Origin: an uncultured Balneolaceae bacterium
GTDB taxonomy: Bacteria; Bacteroidota; Rhodothermia; Balneolales; Balneolaceae
DNA: 36,940 nucleotides
NCBI GenBank assembly: GCA_913057825.1
Contig: CAJXOW010000033.1
Span: 1-36,940, forward strand
Reading direction: 5' to 3'
Part shown: positions 8,207 through 17,249 of the stretch, in pieces
Layout: the number at the start of each line of letters is the position of its first letter
Position numbering within the stretch: position 1 is the first letter of the stretch
Program-made: the position numbers and the translations under genes
The notes under the pieces: model-generated
Database searches by the model: none
What the model was told of the DNA's origin: nothing
The model's input: only the letters and a program-made list of their open reading frames with translations

Positions 8207-9466
8207 CTAGTCGTGCAAATCGATGCTTTTCAAGTGGACGCAGAACGGTTTGACCACCGGTTCGGTAAGCGCGATAACATTTTTGGTATCGGCTGCTTTG
8301 GAAAATTCAACGGCCCCGGCATCACTTTCCAATATCCAGATTCCCTCTTCTTCATACTGATAAGCCTCGCTGTAACTGCGGTCAAAGTGTAGATAATAGC
8401 TTGCGGCGTTGCGATCGTGCGGCAGGTTCCGGGCTTTTAGAGCCTGCATGGTTTTCCGGGTCATTTCGTCCTTGAAGCCGTCGGAGGGATCCGTTTTCAG
8501 GAAACTGGTACGACCCAGGGTTCGATTTAAAAAGCGCTCGCAGAGATCCGAAAGGATAGGATCTTCTTCATGCTTCCAGTACTTGATACTAAGAAAGACA
8601 TCGTTGTCGTCGAGATGAACGTAATAATCAAGCATTTCGGACGAAATGCCTTGTCGGGCGGAAGGTTGCTCAGTTAGAAAGTACCGAAGGGAGGGAGAAG
8701 GCAGGAATAAGTCATATCCACTGTCCAGCAGTATTCGTACGCGCTTAAAAATGCTGTTCAGCAAATGATCTGCACTTATTACGGTCTTGTGAAGATAGAC
8801 CTGCATATACATCAACCGTCGTGCCAGAATGTAATTCTCAATAGCATAGATTCCTTTTTTCTCAATCACGACATGCCCGTTGTGTACGCGCATCGTTTTT
8901 AAAATACGGTCGATCCCGACCGATCCCTCATAAACCCCGGTATAGAAACTATCTCGCTTCAAATAGTCAAGCCGATCGATATCCAACTGCGACGATATCA
9001 ACTGGTGCAGGAACGCTTTCGGATGTTGATTGGTGAAAATTTCAAGAGCGGTGTCAAGCTTTCCCTCAAATTCCTTATTCAAGCGCTCCATGATGGCACG
9101 GGTCATGAGCTCATGGCTGAAATCTTTGATTAAGGTGTTCTCCAAAGTATGAGAGAGCGGTCCATGTCCTATATCATGCAGAATAATCGCAATCAAAGCC
9201 CCCTCGTATTCACGCGGGCTTATGGTCGTGTCTTTTTCCCTGAGATTATTCAATACCCGCTGCATGAGCTCAAGAGAACCGATGGCGTGGGCAAATCGGG
9301 AATGTTCAGCTCCCGGAAATACCAGGTACCCCATTCCTAACTGGCGGATGCGCCGAAGACGCTGCATGTAGGCATGGTCAATGAGATTTAAAACAATGCC
9401 TTTCGGTACGGTGATGAACCCGTGTACGGGATCATTGAATAGTTTGTATTGGGTGCTTTTATCCAT
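8207..9466 (-). CDS. HD-domain phosphohydrolase (YwfO-like)
   Basis: A cytosolic metal-dependent phosphohydrolase of the HD superfamily, 419 residues. It starts with the family-typical FNDPVHGFITVP and LRRIRQLG. The metal site is visible as His55/His60 in AEHSRFAHAIG, His97-Asp98 in ILHDIGHGPLSH, and a later Asp in SQLDIDRLDYLKRD (161-171). This is the dGTPase-like/YwfO group, members of which cleave dNTPs or NTPs; the actual substrate here is not determined. The C-terminal third is less conserved and ends in VIALTEPVVKPF. It is a single gene, convergent with folA and divergent from the M42 peptidase gene. A link to nucleotide pool control through neighbouring thyA-folA is possible but only inference. 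Confidence 0.88.
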   Translation of the reverse strand: MDKSTQYKLFNDPVHGFITVPKGIVLNLIDHAYMQRLRRIRQLGMGYLVFPGAEHSRFAHAIGSLELMQRVLNNLREKDTTISPREYEGALIAIILHDIGHGPLSHTLENTLIKDFSHELMTRAIMERLNKEFEGKLDTALEIFTNQHPKAFLHQLISSQLDIDRLDYLKRDSFYTGVYEGSVGIDRILKTMRVHNGHVVIEKKGIYAIENYILARRLMYMQVYLHKTVISADHLLNSIFKRVRILLDSGYDLFLPSPSLRYFLTEQPSARQGISSEMLDYYVHLDDNDVFLSIKYWKHEEDPILSDLCERFLNRTLGRTSFLKTDPSDGFKDEMTRKTMQALKARNLPHDRNAASYYLHFDRSYSEAYQYEEEGIWILESDAGAVEFSKAADTKNVIALTEPVVKPFCVHLKSIDLHD

Positions 9467-9631
9467 GGGTCACATTTACGCTATTGCTCAGAATATTGAT
9501 ACAGCTCATGTTAATAACTTTCAGATAATATTAAAAAGGCAGCTACTTTGATAGGAAAGAAATTGAGAAAAAGGGAGAACCCCACAGAGTATCGGGTGTA
9601 AATATTGTTAAACACGAAATGTCAAATTACA

Positions 9632-9678
9632 GGTAACTGTATTCGTTTATTACGGTACAATTTTTATATTCAGTTACC
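9632..9678. promoter_or_regulatory. Inverted repeat in divergent promoter region
   Basis: The 280-base gap between the divergent HD-domain and M42 genes contains a perfect eight-base inverted repeat, GGTAACTG (9632-9639) and CAGTTACC (9671-9678), 31 bases apart, enclosing very A/T-rich sequence. It lies 69 bases before the M42 start. It may be an operator or an mRNA leader hairpin. A CTACTTTG box near 9543-9550 resembles the Bacteroidota -7 element loosely. No proven promoter. Confidence 0.3.
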
Positions 9679-9746
9679 CCATTGCATGATGTTGACTATC
9701 AATGATTTTTTAAAACAACTGCACTTAATACAATTTTGATCGCTAT

Positions 9747-10826
9747 ATGAGTTTATTGGAAAATGAAGAATATGAATTTTTAGAAGAACTGATTATAACT
9801 CCCAGTCCCACCGGTTTTGAGTCGGCCGGTCAGAAGGTATGGAAAGACTATGTCGAACAATACGCTGACCAGGTGCAAGCGGACTCATATGGGTCGGCCG
9901 TTGGTCGAATCAACGTTAACTATGATGTAATGACCGTCATGCTGGAAGCTCATTGCGATGAGATCGGTATGATTATTCAGCATATAACCGACAAGGGATT
10001 TGTATATGTAAATAAACTGGGAGGGAGCGATCCTACGATAACCAAAGGTAAGCACGTACATATTCACACGAGCGACGGCATCGTGACCGGTATAGTCGGT
10101 AATACGGCCATTCACCTGCGGGATACCGGTAAAAAGGAGAAACAGCCGCAGTGGAAAGACGTCTTTATCGATATAGGGGCCAGCAGCCGCGACGAGGCAT
10201 TGAAAATGGTTCAAATAGGTGATCCGATCACTTTTGCCGACGATTTTGATTTTTTGACCGACGACAAGCTCGCCGGGCGGGCGCTGGATAATCGTATAGG
10301 CGGTTTTATGATTGCTCAAGCGTTAAAAAGATTAAACGAGCGTCGTAGTGAACTTAAAGTAAACGTACTGGCCCTAAACTCGGTGCAGGAGGAGATCGGC
10401 GGATATGGAGCGCGCATGATGAGTTTCCGCCACGCACCCGACCTGGCCCTGGTCACGGATGTAACCCATGCCACAGATACCCCCGGCATTAATCATAAAG
10501 ATCATGGTCTGATTAAACTGGGCAAGGGACCTACTGTAACCCATGGATCTGCCAATCATCCGAAAGTAGTGGAACTGATTGAAAATGTTGCTGAAAAGCA
10601 GGAAATATCTATACAGCATGAAGCTTCAAGTGTACGGACGGGGACCGACACCGACAGTATTTTTTATCAACGGACCGGTATCCCGAGTGGCTTAATATCA
10701 CTACCTTTAAGATATATGCACTCCCCGGTAGAAACGGCTTCTCTGCAAGATATGCAGCAGTTGATTAACTTAATGGTCGAATCGGTTATAGCCCTGGAAC
10801 CTGATCAAACTTTTCAAGTGGCTTGA
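9747..10826 (+). CDS. M42 family metallo-aminopeptidase
   Basis: Zinc/cobalt peptidase of the M42 (FrvX/TET-like) family that trims N-terminal residues from peptides in the cytosol; such enzymes usually form dodecameric shells. It has 359 residues, a normal length. Predicted metal ligands are His69 in EAHCDEIG, Asp181 in GRALDNRIG, Glu216 in VQEEIGGYGA, Asp238 in VTDVTHATDTPG and His325 in RYMHSPVE. The general base is Glu215. There is no signal peptide. Substrate preference cannot be inferred. It is followed at 94 bases by the cysteine desulfurase gene, probably as a separate unit because a stem-loop lies between them. Confidence 0.93.
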   Translation: MSLLENEEYEFLEELIITPSPTGFESAGQKVWKDYVEQYADQVQADSYGSAVGRINVNYDVMTVMLEAHCDEIGMIIQHITDKGFVYVNKLGGSDPTITKGKHVHIHTSDGIVTGIVGNTAIHLRDTGKKEKQPQWKDVFIDIGASSRDEALKMVQIGDPITFADDFDFLTDDKLAGRALDNRIGGFMIAQALKRLNERRSELKVNVLALNSVQEEIGGYGARMMSFRHAPDLALVTDVTHATDTPGINHKDHGLIKLGKGPTVTHGSANHPKVVELIENVAEKQEISIQHEASSVRTGTDTDSIFYQRTGIPSGLISLPLRYMHSPVETASLQDMQQLINLMVESVIALEPDQTFQVA

Positions 10827-10840
10827 TCGATATGATCATT

Positions 10841-10875
10841 TAAGGCAATCATCCCCGTCGAGTAGCGTTGCCTTA
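10841..10875 (+). terminator. Inverted repeat between M42 and desulfurase genes
   Basis: A perfect eight-base inverted repeat, TAAGGCAA (10841-10848) and TTGCCTTA (10868-10875), lies 15 bases after the M42 stop with a 19-base loop. No U-tract follows. It may end M42 transcription or act in the leader of the next gene. Confidence 0.3.
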
Positions 10876-10919
10876 CGGGTTGGTACAGATAACAGTAATT
10901 CAGAAGTCGAGGAAGACCG

Positions 10920-12077
10920 ATGGAAAGGCAGATATACCTGGATAACAATGCAACGACGCCGTTGGATCCGGCGGTGGTCAAGGCTCTGCAACCCTATTTA
11001 TATGACAGATATGGTAACGCCTCCAGTGTACACCACAAGGGGGTTGAAGCTGAGCAAGCGATTGACGCCCAACGTCGCTTGATTGCTCACAATTTGAATG
11101 TATCACCCGGCGAAATTTATTTCACCTCGGGGGGTACGGAGAGTAATAACCTGGTTTTGCAGGGCTCGGTACGCAGGGGAATGAAGAAAAAGCAGCATAT
11201 CGTTACCACGGCTATTGAGCATTCGTCCGTCCGAGAAGTGATCGATAAGCTGGAATCCCGAAAGATTGATGTAACCCGAATCTTACCCGATGAAAAAGGT
11301 CGCATAAGCGTCGGTCAGATTACCGGCGCCTTGCGGGAAGAGACGGTACTGGTCAGCGTTATGCATGTTAATAATGAAACCGGGGCGATCCTGCCGGTGG
11401 AAGACATTGGCAAGGCCGTTCATAATTATAACAGTGATATTACTTTTCATGTGGACGGTGTGCAGGCATTCGGAAAGTATCCAGTGGATTTGACGTATAT
11501 TGACGCCTACACTTTTAGTGGCCATAAGATCCATGCCCCAAAAGGCATTGGTGGACTTTATATTGACGAGAAATGCTATGTAGAACCCTTGCTGTACGGT
11601 GGTGGACAGGAATCCGGTGTCCGTTCCGGGACGGAGAATGTGCCCGGCATTGTAGGATTGGGAAAAGCGACAGAATTAATGTTTGCAGAGCGGGAGAAAA
11701 TGCTCGAGCGACTTTCGAGTCTGCGGAATTTACTGGTCGAACGGCTGGATGGAATTGCTGATGTGCATTTAAATACTTCCCTGGAGCACAGTTTACCCTC
11801 TACGTTGAACGTATCCTTTCCGCCAGTACCGGGCGAGGTAATCGTAAACGGTATGTCGGAGAAAGGAGTTTGCATATCGAGCGGATCGGCTTGTAATGCT
11901 CGCAGAAAGGCTAAAAGTCATGTTCTTGCCGCGATGGGTCTCGAAGAGAAATATATAGAATCCAGTATCCGCTTCAGTTTTTCAAGGCAGACAGGTAAAA
12001 CGGATATTAATGAAACTTTTGAGACGTTAAAAGAATTGCTGCCGCGGTTGAAAAAAATCGCCCGATTACAAAGTTAA
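10920..12077 (+). CDS. Cysteine desulfurase, probably dedicated to ThiI (NifZ-like)
   Basis: PLP-dependent class V aminotransferase-fold enzyme that removes sulfur from cysteine as a protein-bound persulfide. It has 385 residues. It begins with the standard IYLDNNATTPLDP. Lys203 in SGHKIHAPKG is the PLP-binding lysine, preceded by the HVDGVQAFGK block. Cys325 in SSGSACNARRKAKSH is the active cysteine on the mobile loop. The next gene, 20 bases on, is thiI. There are no iscU, sufU or other Fe-S scaffold genes nearby, so a role in tRNA thiolation, as for the Bacillus NifZ-ThiI pair, is more likely than general Fe-S assembly. GAGGAAG precedes the start. A general IscS role cannot be excluded. 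Confidence 0.93.
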   Translation: MERQIYLDNNATTPLDPAVVKALQPYLYDRYGNASSVHHKGVEAEQAIDAQRRLIAHNLNVSPGEIYFTSGGTESNNLVLQGSVRRGMKKKQHIVTTAIEHSSVREVIDKLESRKIDVTRILPDEKGRISVGQITGALREETVLVSVMHVNNETGAILPVEDIGKAVHNYNSDITFHVDGVQAFGKYPVDLTYIDAYTFSGHKIHAPKGIGGLYIDEKCYVEPLLYGGGQESGVRSGTENVPGIVGLGKATELMFAEREKMLERLSSLRNLLVERLDGIADVHLNTSLEHSLPSTLNVSFPPVPGEVIVNGMSEKGVCISSGSACNARRKAKSHVLAAMGLEEKYIESSIRFSFSRQTGKTDINETFETLKELLPRLKKIARLQS

Positions 12078-12097
12078 TTTTAGATCTATTTTGTACG

Positions 12098-13297
12098 ATG
12101 CAGGAATCAGAAAAAATATTGATGATCGGATATGATGAAATTGGCCTGAAAGGGAATAATCGGAGGGACTTTATCAATCGGCTCATATCGCATATATCCC
12201 ACGCCGCTCATATCCCCCAAAAAGACCTGGAACACCGACAGGGCAGGATTTATGGTAATTTTTCCCAGGAACGAAAACCGGAGATTTTTAACCGGCTGAC
12301 AAAAATTTTTGGCATTAAGTGGTTTTCGGAAGCTGAATTGCTGCCGCATTCCTACGAACAACTTCAGGAAGCGGCGCTCAAGGCTGCTAAAGTCAAGAAG
12401 AAGCAAGGAGCGGAAACCTTTAAAATTGAGACGCGGCGAAGCAACAAAGATTTCGAGTTGAATTCTCGTCAGATCAATGTCCAGCTGGGGGATGAGGTCC
12501 GCATCAATGCTGAAATGCAGGTGGATGTTCATACCCCCGATGTGACCTTTTTTGTGGAGGTCAGACGAGATCATATTTACTTGTATACAGATCCTCACGA
12601 CGGACCGGGTGGATTACCGGTAGGAAGTAATGGCAGCGTATTGCTGCTTATTTCCGGGGGCATTGACAGCCCTGTGGCTGCCTGGCACTTAATGAAAAGG
12701 GGACTGGCCGTCGATTGTGTCTATTTTCACAGCCCTCCCTACACCGGGGAGAAAGCCCTGGAGAAAGTTCGAAACCTTGTTCGTGTACTGAGCCAGTGGA
12801 ACATCGAGTCGATGCAGCTTTTTGTTCCTTACTTTACCGGGATCCAGGAACAAATGGTGGAAGAGATGCCGGAATCGATCTGGACGGTGGCTCAACGACG
12901 GTATATGCATCGAATCGCCGACCGGCTGTTGGAGCGTGAATCTTACCACGGTTTGGCGACCGGCGACAGTGTCGGACAGGTCGCCAGTCAAACGTTGGAA
13001 AATCTACAGCAAATTGATCAGTCAACTGACACCTTGGTACTAAGACCCTTAACAGGGTTCGATAAAGACGAGATTATCAGTATAGCCAAAGAAATCGGCA
13101 GTTTTGAAATTTCGATTCAGCCTTATGAGGATTGTTGTGTGCTTTTTGCACCCGGAAATCCTTCGACGAGGGTGAAAGGTGATCGATTAGCTTATGAAGA
13201 GCGTAAATTAGACGATGATGCACTGATAGAGGAGGCGCTGACTCGTATGCAGGTAGAGAATTATTCGGGTTATAAGGATCAATACGAAATGAGTTAA
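12098..13297 (+). CDS. thiI: tRNA 4-thiouridine synthase ThiI (no rhodanese domain)
   Basis: Adenylates U8 of tRNA and inserts sulfur to give 4-thiouridine; in some bacteria it also supplies sulfur for thiazole synthesis. It has 399 residues. An N-terminal ferredoxin-like region (1-60) is followed by a THUMP domain (about 60-165) and a PP-loop ATP-pyrophosphatase domain starting with LISGGIDSPVAAWH (SGGIDS at 186-191). The C-terminal rhodanese domain of E. coli ThiI (482 residues) is absent, as in Bacillus. The Cys346-Cys347 pair in YEDCCVLFAP is at the expected position of the remaining catalytic cysteine. Linkage to the desulfurase upstream supports direct persulfide transfer. Confidence 0.95.
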   Translation: MQESEKILMIGYDEIGLKGNNRRDFINRLISHISHAAHIPQKDLEHRQGRIYGNFSQERKPEIFNRLTKIFGIKWFSEAELLPHSYEQLQEAALKAAKVKKKQGAETFKIETRRSNKDFELNSRQINVQLGDEVRINAEMQVDVHTPDVTFFVEVRRDHIYLYTDPHDGPGGLPVGSNGSVLLLISGGIDSPVAAWHLMKRGLAVDCVYFHSPPYTGEKALEKVRNLVRVLSQWNIESMQLFVPYFTGIQEQMVEEMPESIWTVAQRRYMHRIADRLLERESYHGLATGDSVGQVASQTLENLQQIDQSTDTLVLRPLTGFDKDEIISIAKEIGSFEISIQPYEDCCVLFAPGNPSTRVKGDRLAYEERKLDDDALIEEALTRMQVENYSGYKDQYEMS

Positions 13298-13308
13298 TTT
13301 ATTTAAAA

Positions 13309-13341
13309 TCTGGCCTCCTTTTCTTTCGAAAGACGGCCAGA
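13309..13341 (+). terminator. Stem-loop after thiI
   Basis: TCTGGCC (13309-13315) pairs with GGCCAGA (13335-13341), and the perfect palindrome TCTTTCGAAAGA (13322-13333) forms the upper stem, with an internal loop on the left side. It starts 12 bases after the thiI stop and 35 bases before the next start. There is no clear U-tract, so it may be a non-canonical terminator or an RNA-stability element. Confidence 0.45.
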
Positions 13342-13375
13342 GCAAAGGAAAGAGATTAAAAATCCGTAATCTGTT

Positions 13376-14056
13376 ATGAATCAACCGAGTAACCAAACAA
13401 GTTACTTTTTATTTCTTTTAAGTTTCCTTTTGATCGGGTGTTCTTACAACACTTCCCCACCCGATCCTGCTGGACCGGAATACGTAGAGCACATCAAAGA
13501 TTACCGGCAAAAGAAAAATCAGGAATTCAGGGATACCACCACTTCTCCTTTCAGCAACGCCGATATCAAACATTTTGACAAGCTGAAATACTACGATGTC
13601 AAGAAGGATTTTGTCGTTTGGGCGCAATTTGAACGCATTGAACCGGGAGAACCCTTTGTGATGCCGACAACCGGGTCCAAAACCCCCTATTATATCCGCT
13701 ACGGGAAGCTACGGTTTGAAATTAACGGGAAAACGGAACAATTGACGGTTTATCGTAATATTGGTCATGAAGAGACCGAGCAATTTGAGGATTACTTGTT
13801 TGTTCCCTTCAAGGATAAAACCAATGGGGAAACTACATACAGTGGGGGGAGATACCTGGATTTGCATTTGCCGTTATATAACGGGCAGTTGGTTAAACTT
13901 GATTTTAATAAGGCATACAACCCTTTTTGTGTGTATAACTTTGATGAATACGACTGTCCGATCCCGCCCGAGGCCAATCACCTGGAGGTCTCTATCAAAG
14001 CCGGAGAAAAAATGTATGACAAGCCCGATATAACTCAATCAGTTGTTAATCAATAG
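13376..14056 (+). CDS. DUF1684 lipoprotein
   Basis: Predicted outer- or inner-membrane-anchored lipoprotein of 226 residues. Residues 1-21 form a hydrophobic signal ending in the lipobox LIGC, with Cys22 as the lipidation site. The rest matches the DUF1684 pattern I recognise: TTSPFSNADIKHFDKLKYYD (about 55-74), a GETTYSGGRYLDL block, KLDFNKAYNPFCVYN and DCPIPPEANHLEVSIKAGEK near the end. The function of the family is not established. It has several conserved aromatic and acidic residues, but I make no catalytic claim. It is in the same direction as the M1 peptidase, 148 bases upstream of it; both are exported. Confidence 0.85.
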   Translation: MNQPSNQTSYFLFLLSFLLIGCSYNTSPPDPAGPEYVEHIKDYRQKKNQEFRDTTTSPFSNADIKHFDKLKYYDVKKDFVVWAQFERIEPGEPFVMPTTGSKTPYYIRYGKLRFEINGKTEQLTVYRNIGHEETEQFEDYLFVPFKDKTNGETTYSGGRYLDLHLPLYNGQLVKLDFNKAYNPFCVYNFDEYDCPIPPEANHLEVSIKAGEKMYDKPDITQSVVNQ

Positions 14057-14204
14057 GTTACAGTTATAATATAAACCATTTTATAAAGTTTGACGACTTT
14101 AAAGGGGATTTCATAAACAGGTAAGTTGGTCGGTTTACTCGGGACCTCGGTACGCATTAAAATTCTAACGCAAGCTCGCTAAATAGATGGGAGGATCTAT
14201 CTTT

Positions 14205-16193
14205 ATGAAGTATCGTTTTTTGGTTGTATTGGCTTCAATCTTTGTCATTTTCAGTGTTACTTTGCATGCTCAGAATACAGGGACCATACAGGAAGCATTT
14301 GAACCCTATGAAACCCGTCCCCACAGTGAATATCGAACAGCAGGAGGTGCGCCGGCACCGGATTACTGGCAGAATGAAGCTGATTATGATATCGATGTTC
14401 AAATATCCGAGCAACAGCATAAACTGAACGGTACCGTAAAGATCCACTACACCAACAACAGTCCATACAAGTTATCCTTCCTGTGGATCCAACTTGAGCA
14501 GAATTTGTTTGATCCCGGCTCGCGCGGGGCTAAGTTGACTCCTTACCGTGGGTCCCGTTTCGGTAATCTTGGTGCCGAGGGTGGGTATAACATCCAAAAC
14601 ATTGAGATTTCCAAGGCAGAAAATTCGCATCAACCGGAGTACAGAATTGTTGATACCAACATGAAGGTAGCGTTGCAAGAACCCTTGGAATCCGGGGATT
14701 CCATAACTGTTGCTATCACGTACGACTTCAAGATTCCCGAGAACGGTTCTGATCGAATGGGGCGCAAAAAGTTTGAGGACGGCTGGATATACCAATTTGC
14801 ACAATGGTATCCGCGAATGGCCGTATTTGATGATGTCAAGGGATGGAATGTTATGCCGTACCTGGGAGCAGGCGAGTTTTATCTCGAGTATGGTGATTTT
14901 GACCTGGAAGTAACGGCACCGGCCGATCACATCGTAATGACGTCCGGTAAGTTGTTGAATCCCGAAGAGGTTTTGACACCGACCGTTCGCAACAGGCTGA
15001 ATAAAGCCGGAAAGAGTGACGAAACCGTCATGATTGTTAAGCAAGATGAAGTGGGTAGTCGGGTTGTTCGGCCGAAAACAGAAGGAACGCTAACCTGGCA
15101 TTTCAGGCTTGAAAAGGCGCGGGATATTGCATTTGCGAGTTCTTCCGCATTCATATGGGATGCGTCCAAAATTGATCTGCCCAGTGGACGCAAGTCAATG
15201 GCAATGTCGCTTTATCCCCGGGAAAGTGCCGGTGATTCGGCTTGGGGACGATCAACGGAGTATACCAAATTCGCCATTGAATTCTATTCCCGGAAAATTC
15301 ACGAGTATCCTTATCACAATGCAGTCAATGTGGCCGGAATTGTGGGAGGCATGGAGTATCCGGGCGTCTCTTTTTGCAGCTGGCGTGCAGCAGGAAGGGG
15401 GTTGTGGGGCGTAACCAACCATGAGTTCGGCCATAACTGGTTCCCCATGATTGTGGGGTCCAATGAGCGACAATGGGCCTGGATGGATGAGGGATTGAAT
15501 ACCTTCATAAATCAGTGGGCCACAAAAGCTTTTAACGACGGAGAATACTATATTAGGGAGAATACGGCCGATCGAATTGCCTACTTCCTGGAAAGTTCGA
15601 GGAGTGAACCCATCATGACCTATGCCGATCAAGTGCAGAGGGGAAATTTTGGAATTGTATCATACTATAAACCCGCATTTGGCCTGCAATTGCTTCGTAA
15701 TCAAATCCTCGGTAAAGAGCGTTTTGATGCAGCATTCCAGGCATACTTTGATCGCTGGAAGTATAAACATCCTACCCCGGACGATTTCTTCAATACGATG
15801 GAGGATGTTGCAGGCGATGAATTGGACTGGTTCTGGCGTGGCTGGTTTGAAAAAGCCTGGACCCTGGATCAGGCGGTTGATTCGGTCCGTTACTATCGGG
15901 GAGATCCATCCAAAGGTTCTATAATCAGTATCAGCAACAATACAAATATGGTGATGCCGGTTGAAGTGAAGGTGGTAGAGGCGGACGGGGATTCCGGACA
16001 GGTTAACATTCCGGTGGAAGTCTGGCAAAGAGGTGATCATTGGCTTTACAAATATGAGTCAGATAGCAAAATTGAGGAAGTGACTATTGACCCAGCTCAC
16101 AATTATCCGGATGCTCACCGCGATAATAACCGATGGGATCAGCATAAGAGGATGCCGGGAGAAAGAACCGAAGACGATCCGGTAAACGAGTAA
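14205..16193 (+). CDS. Secreted M1-family zinc metallopeptidase
   Basis: Exported gluzincin of 662 residues from the ATG at 14205. An in-frame ATG at 14187 overlaps the sequence GGGAGG, which sits eight bases before 14205 and looks like its ribosome-binding site. Residues 1-24 form a signal peptide ending near LHAQN. An N-terminal beta-saddle domain (about 50-260) precedes the thermolysin-like domain with HEFGH (406-410) and the third zinc ligand Glu429 in WMDEGLNTF. The substrate motif is GGMEYPG instead of the classical GAMEN of aminopeptidase N, as in a subgroup I associate with Bacteroidota. The C-terminal part has a beta-rich region like other secreted members. Substrate unknown; it is likely periplasmic or extracellular. 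Confidence 0.9.
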   Translation: MKYRFLVVLASIFVIFSVTLHAQNTGTIQEAFEPYETRPHSEYRTAGGAPAPDYWQNEADYDIDVQISEQQHKLNGTVKIHYTNNSPYKLSFLWIQLEQNLFDPGSRGAKLTPYRGSRFGNLGAEGGYNIQNIEISKAENSHQPEYRIVDTNMKVALQEPLESGDSITVAITYDFKIPENGSDRMGRKKFEDGWIYQFAQWYPRMAVFDDVKGWNVMPYLGAGEFYLEYGDFDLEVTAPADHIVMTSGKLLNPEEVLTPTVRNRLNKAGKSDETVMIVKQDEVGSRVVRPKTEGTLTWHFRLEKARDIAFASSSAFIWDASKIDLPSGRKSMAMSLYPRESAGDSAWGRSTEYTKFAIEFYSRKIHEYPYHNAVNVAGIVGGMEYPGVSFCSWRAAGRGLWGVTNHEFGHNWFPMIVGSNERQWAWMDEGLNTFINQWATKAFNDGEYYIRENTADRIAYFLESSRSEPIMTYADQVQRGNFGIVSYYKPAFGLQLLRNQILGKERFDAAFQAYFDRWKYKHPTPDDFFNTMEDVAGDELDWFWRGWFEKAWTLDQAVDSVRYYRGDPSKGSIISISNNTNMVMPVEVKVVEADGDSGQVNIPVEVWQRGDHWLYKYESDSKIEEVTIDPAHNYPDAHRDNNRWDQHKRMPGERTEDDPVNE

Positions 16194-16268
16194 TTTTTGG
16201 AGTTGAACAGAGCTATCGGATCGTCACGGAAAAAGTTCATCGGATAAGTAAGCTCAAGAACGGGCTAT

Positions 16269-17249
16269 CTACTTTCCGATCGCCTTGAGTATGCGATTTT
16301 TCAGGGCAACCGTTATCTGACGGGATTCAAGTGTTTTTTCCGAAAAGGCTTCTATCGCGATTTGCTTGAATCCCTGTTGATCAGCTTGTCGAAAGCGGTC
16401 ATATAACTCCCTGGCCAGCTGATCATAATCCTGGTTGTAATTGATAATGGAGGGAGGTGTATTCTTGTCTGTATTTTCTTCCAGGAGAGGATGATGGCCG
16501 GAATGAATCAGATATAAACAGGTGGGCATAATATCCGTTTCCGTTTTTGACAACCAACGAACGGACGCCCGGGGAGCGTAATGCGTATATTTCATTCCCG
16601 GACTTCGAGTCTCTTCCTCACCAAGCCGTTTTTTGTCTCGAGTAAGTACTACGGGGTGGTCAATGACCTCTTGAATTTGCTCGAGAGTAACCGCACCCGG
16701 CCGCAAGATACAATACGGTTCTTCGGTAAGGTCGAGGACGGTCGATTCGATACCGATACGGGTCGGTTGATCCTCAATAACGGGTAAACTTTCCCCGAAA
16801 TCCGTTCGAACATGTTGGGGCAGGGTAGGGCTGGGTCTGCCTGATTTATTGGCACTGGGAGCTACCAGCGGACCGGCTCCATCGATCAGAGACAAGGCGG
16901 TATCGTGATCGGGCATTCGAATAGCTACCGTATCCATTCCGGCGGTAATAAGATCCAGTACTTGATCCTTTTTCTTGAATATCAAGGTTAGCGGTCCCGG
17001 CCAAAACTTGTCCATCAGCACCTTGGCCGATTCGGGTATATTCCGGGCAAATGCCGACACCATCGCTCGATTGGAAACATGCACGATCAAAGGATTATCG
17101 GTGGGCCTGCCTTTAAGATCAAAAATCTTTTTAACAGCAGTGGGATTATCCGCCCGGGCCCCTAATCCATAAACGGTTTCCGTCGGAAAAGCAACTAGTT
17201 CGCCCGATTCAAGCAGATCGATGTAGTATTTCAGGGGCTGACCAGCCAT
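16269..17249 (-). CDS. Threonylcarbamoyl-AMP synthase, Sua5 type
   Basis: Makes threonylcarbamoyl-AMP from threonine, bicarbonate and ATP for the t6A37 modification of ANN-decoding tRNAs. The 326 residues represent the long, two-domain Sua5 form rather than the short TsaC form. The YrdC domain (about 8-200) shows FPTETVYGLGA, KGRPTDNPLIVH and VAPSANKSGRPSPT. The linker SPGMKYTHYAPRA (about 217-229) leads into the Sua5 C-terminal domain. Its start lies inside the 3' end of mfd (19-base overlap), so it is probably translated by coupling after mfd. It converges with the M1 peptidase gene. Confidence 0.93.
   Translation of the reverse strand: MAGQPLKYYIDLLESGELVAFPTETVYGLGARADNPTAVKKIFDLKGRPTDNPLIVHVSNRAMVSAFARNIPESAKVLMDKFWPGPLTLIFKKKDQVLDLITAGMDTVAIRMPDHDTALSLIDGAGPLVAPSANKSGRPSPTLPQHVRTDFGESLPVIEDQPTRIGIESTVLDLTEEPYCILRPGAVTLEQIQEVIDHPVVLTRDKKRLGEEETRSPGMKYTHYAPRASVRWLSKTETDIMPTCLYLIHSGHHPLLEENTDKNTPPSIINYNQDYDQLARELYDRFRQADQQGFKQIAIEAFSEKTLESRQITVALKNRILKAIGK

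Noticed and set aside
14187..14204. ATG at 14187 as the M1 peptidase start
   Set aside because: It overlaps the GGGAGG that fits as the ribosome-binding site of the ATG at 14205; the later start also gives a normal signal peptide.
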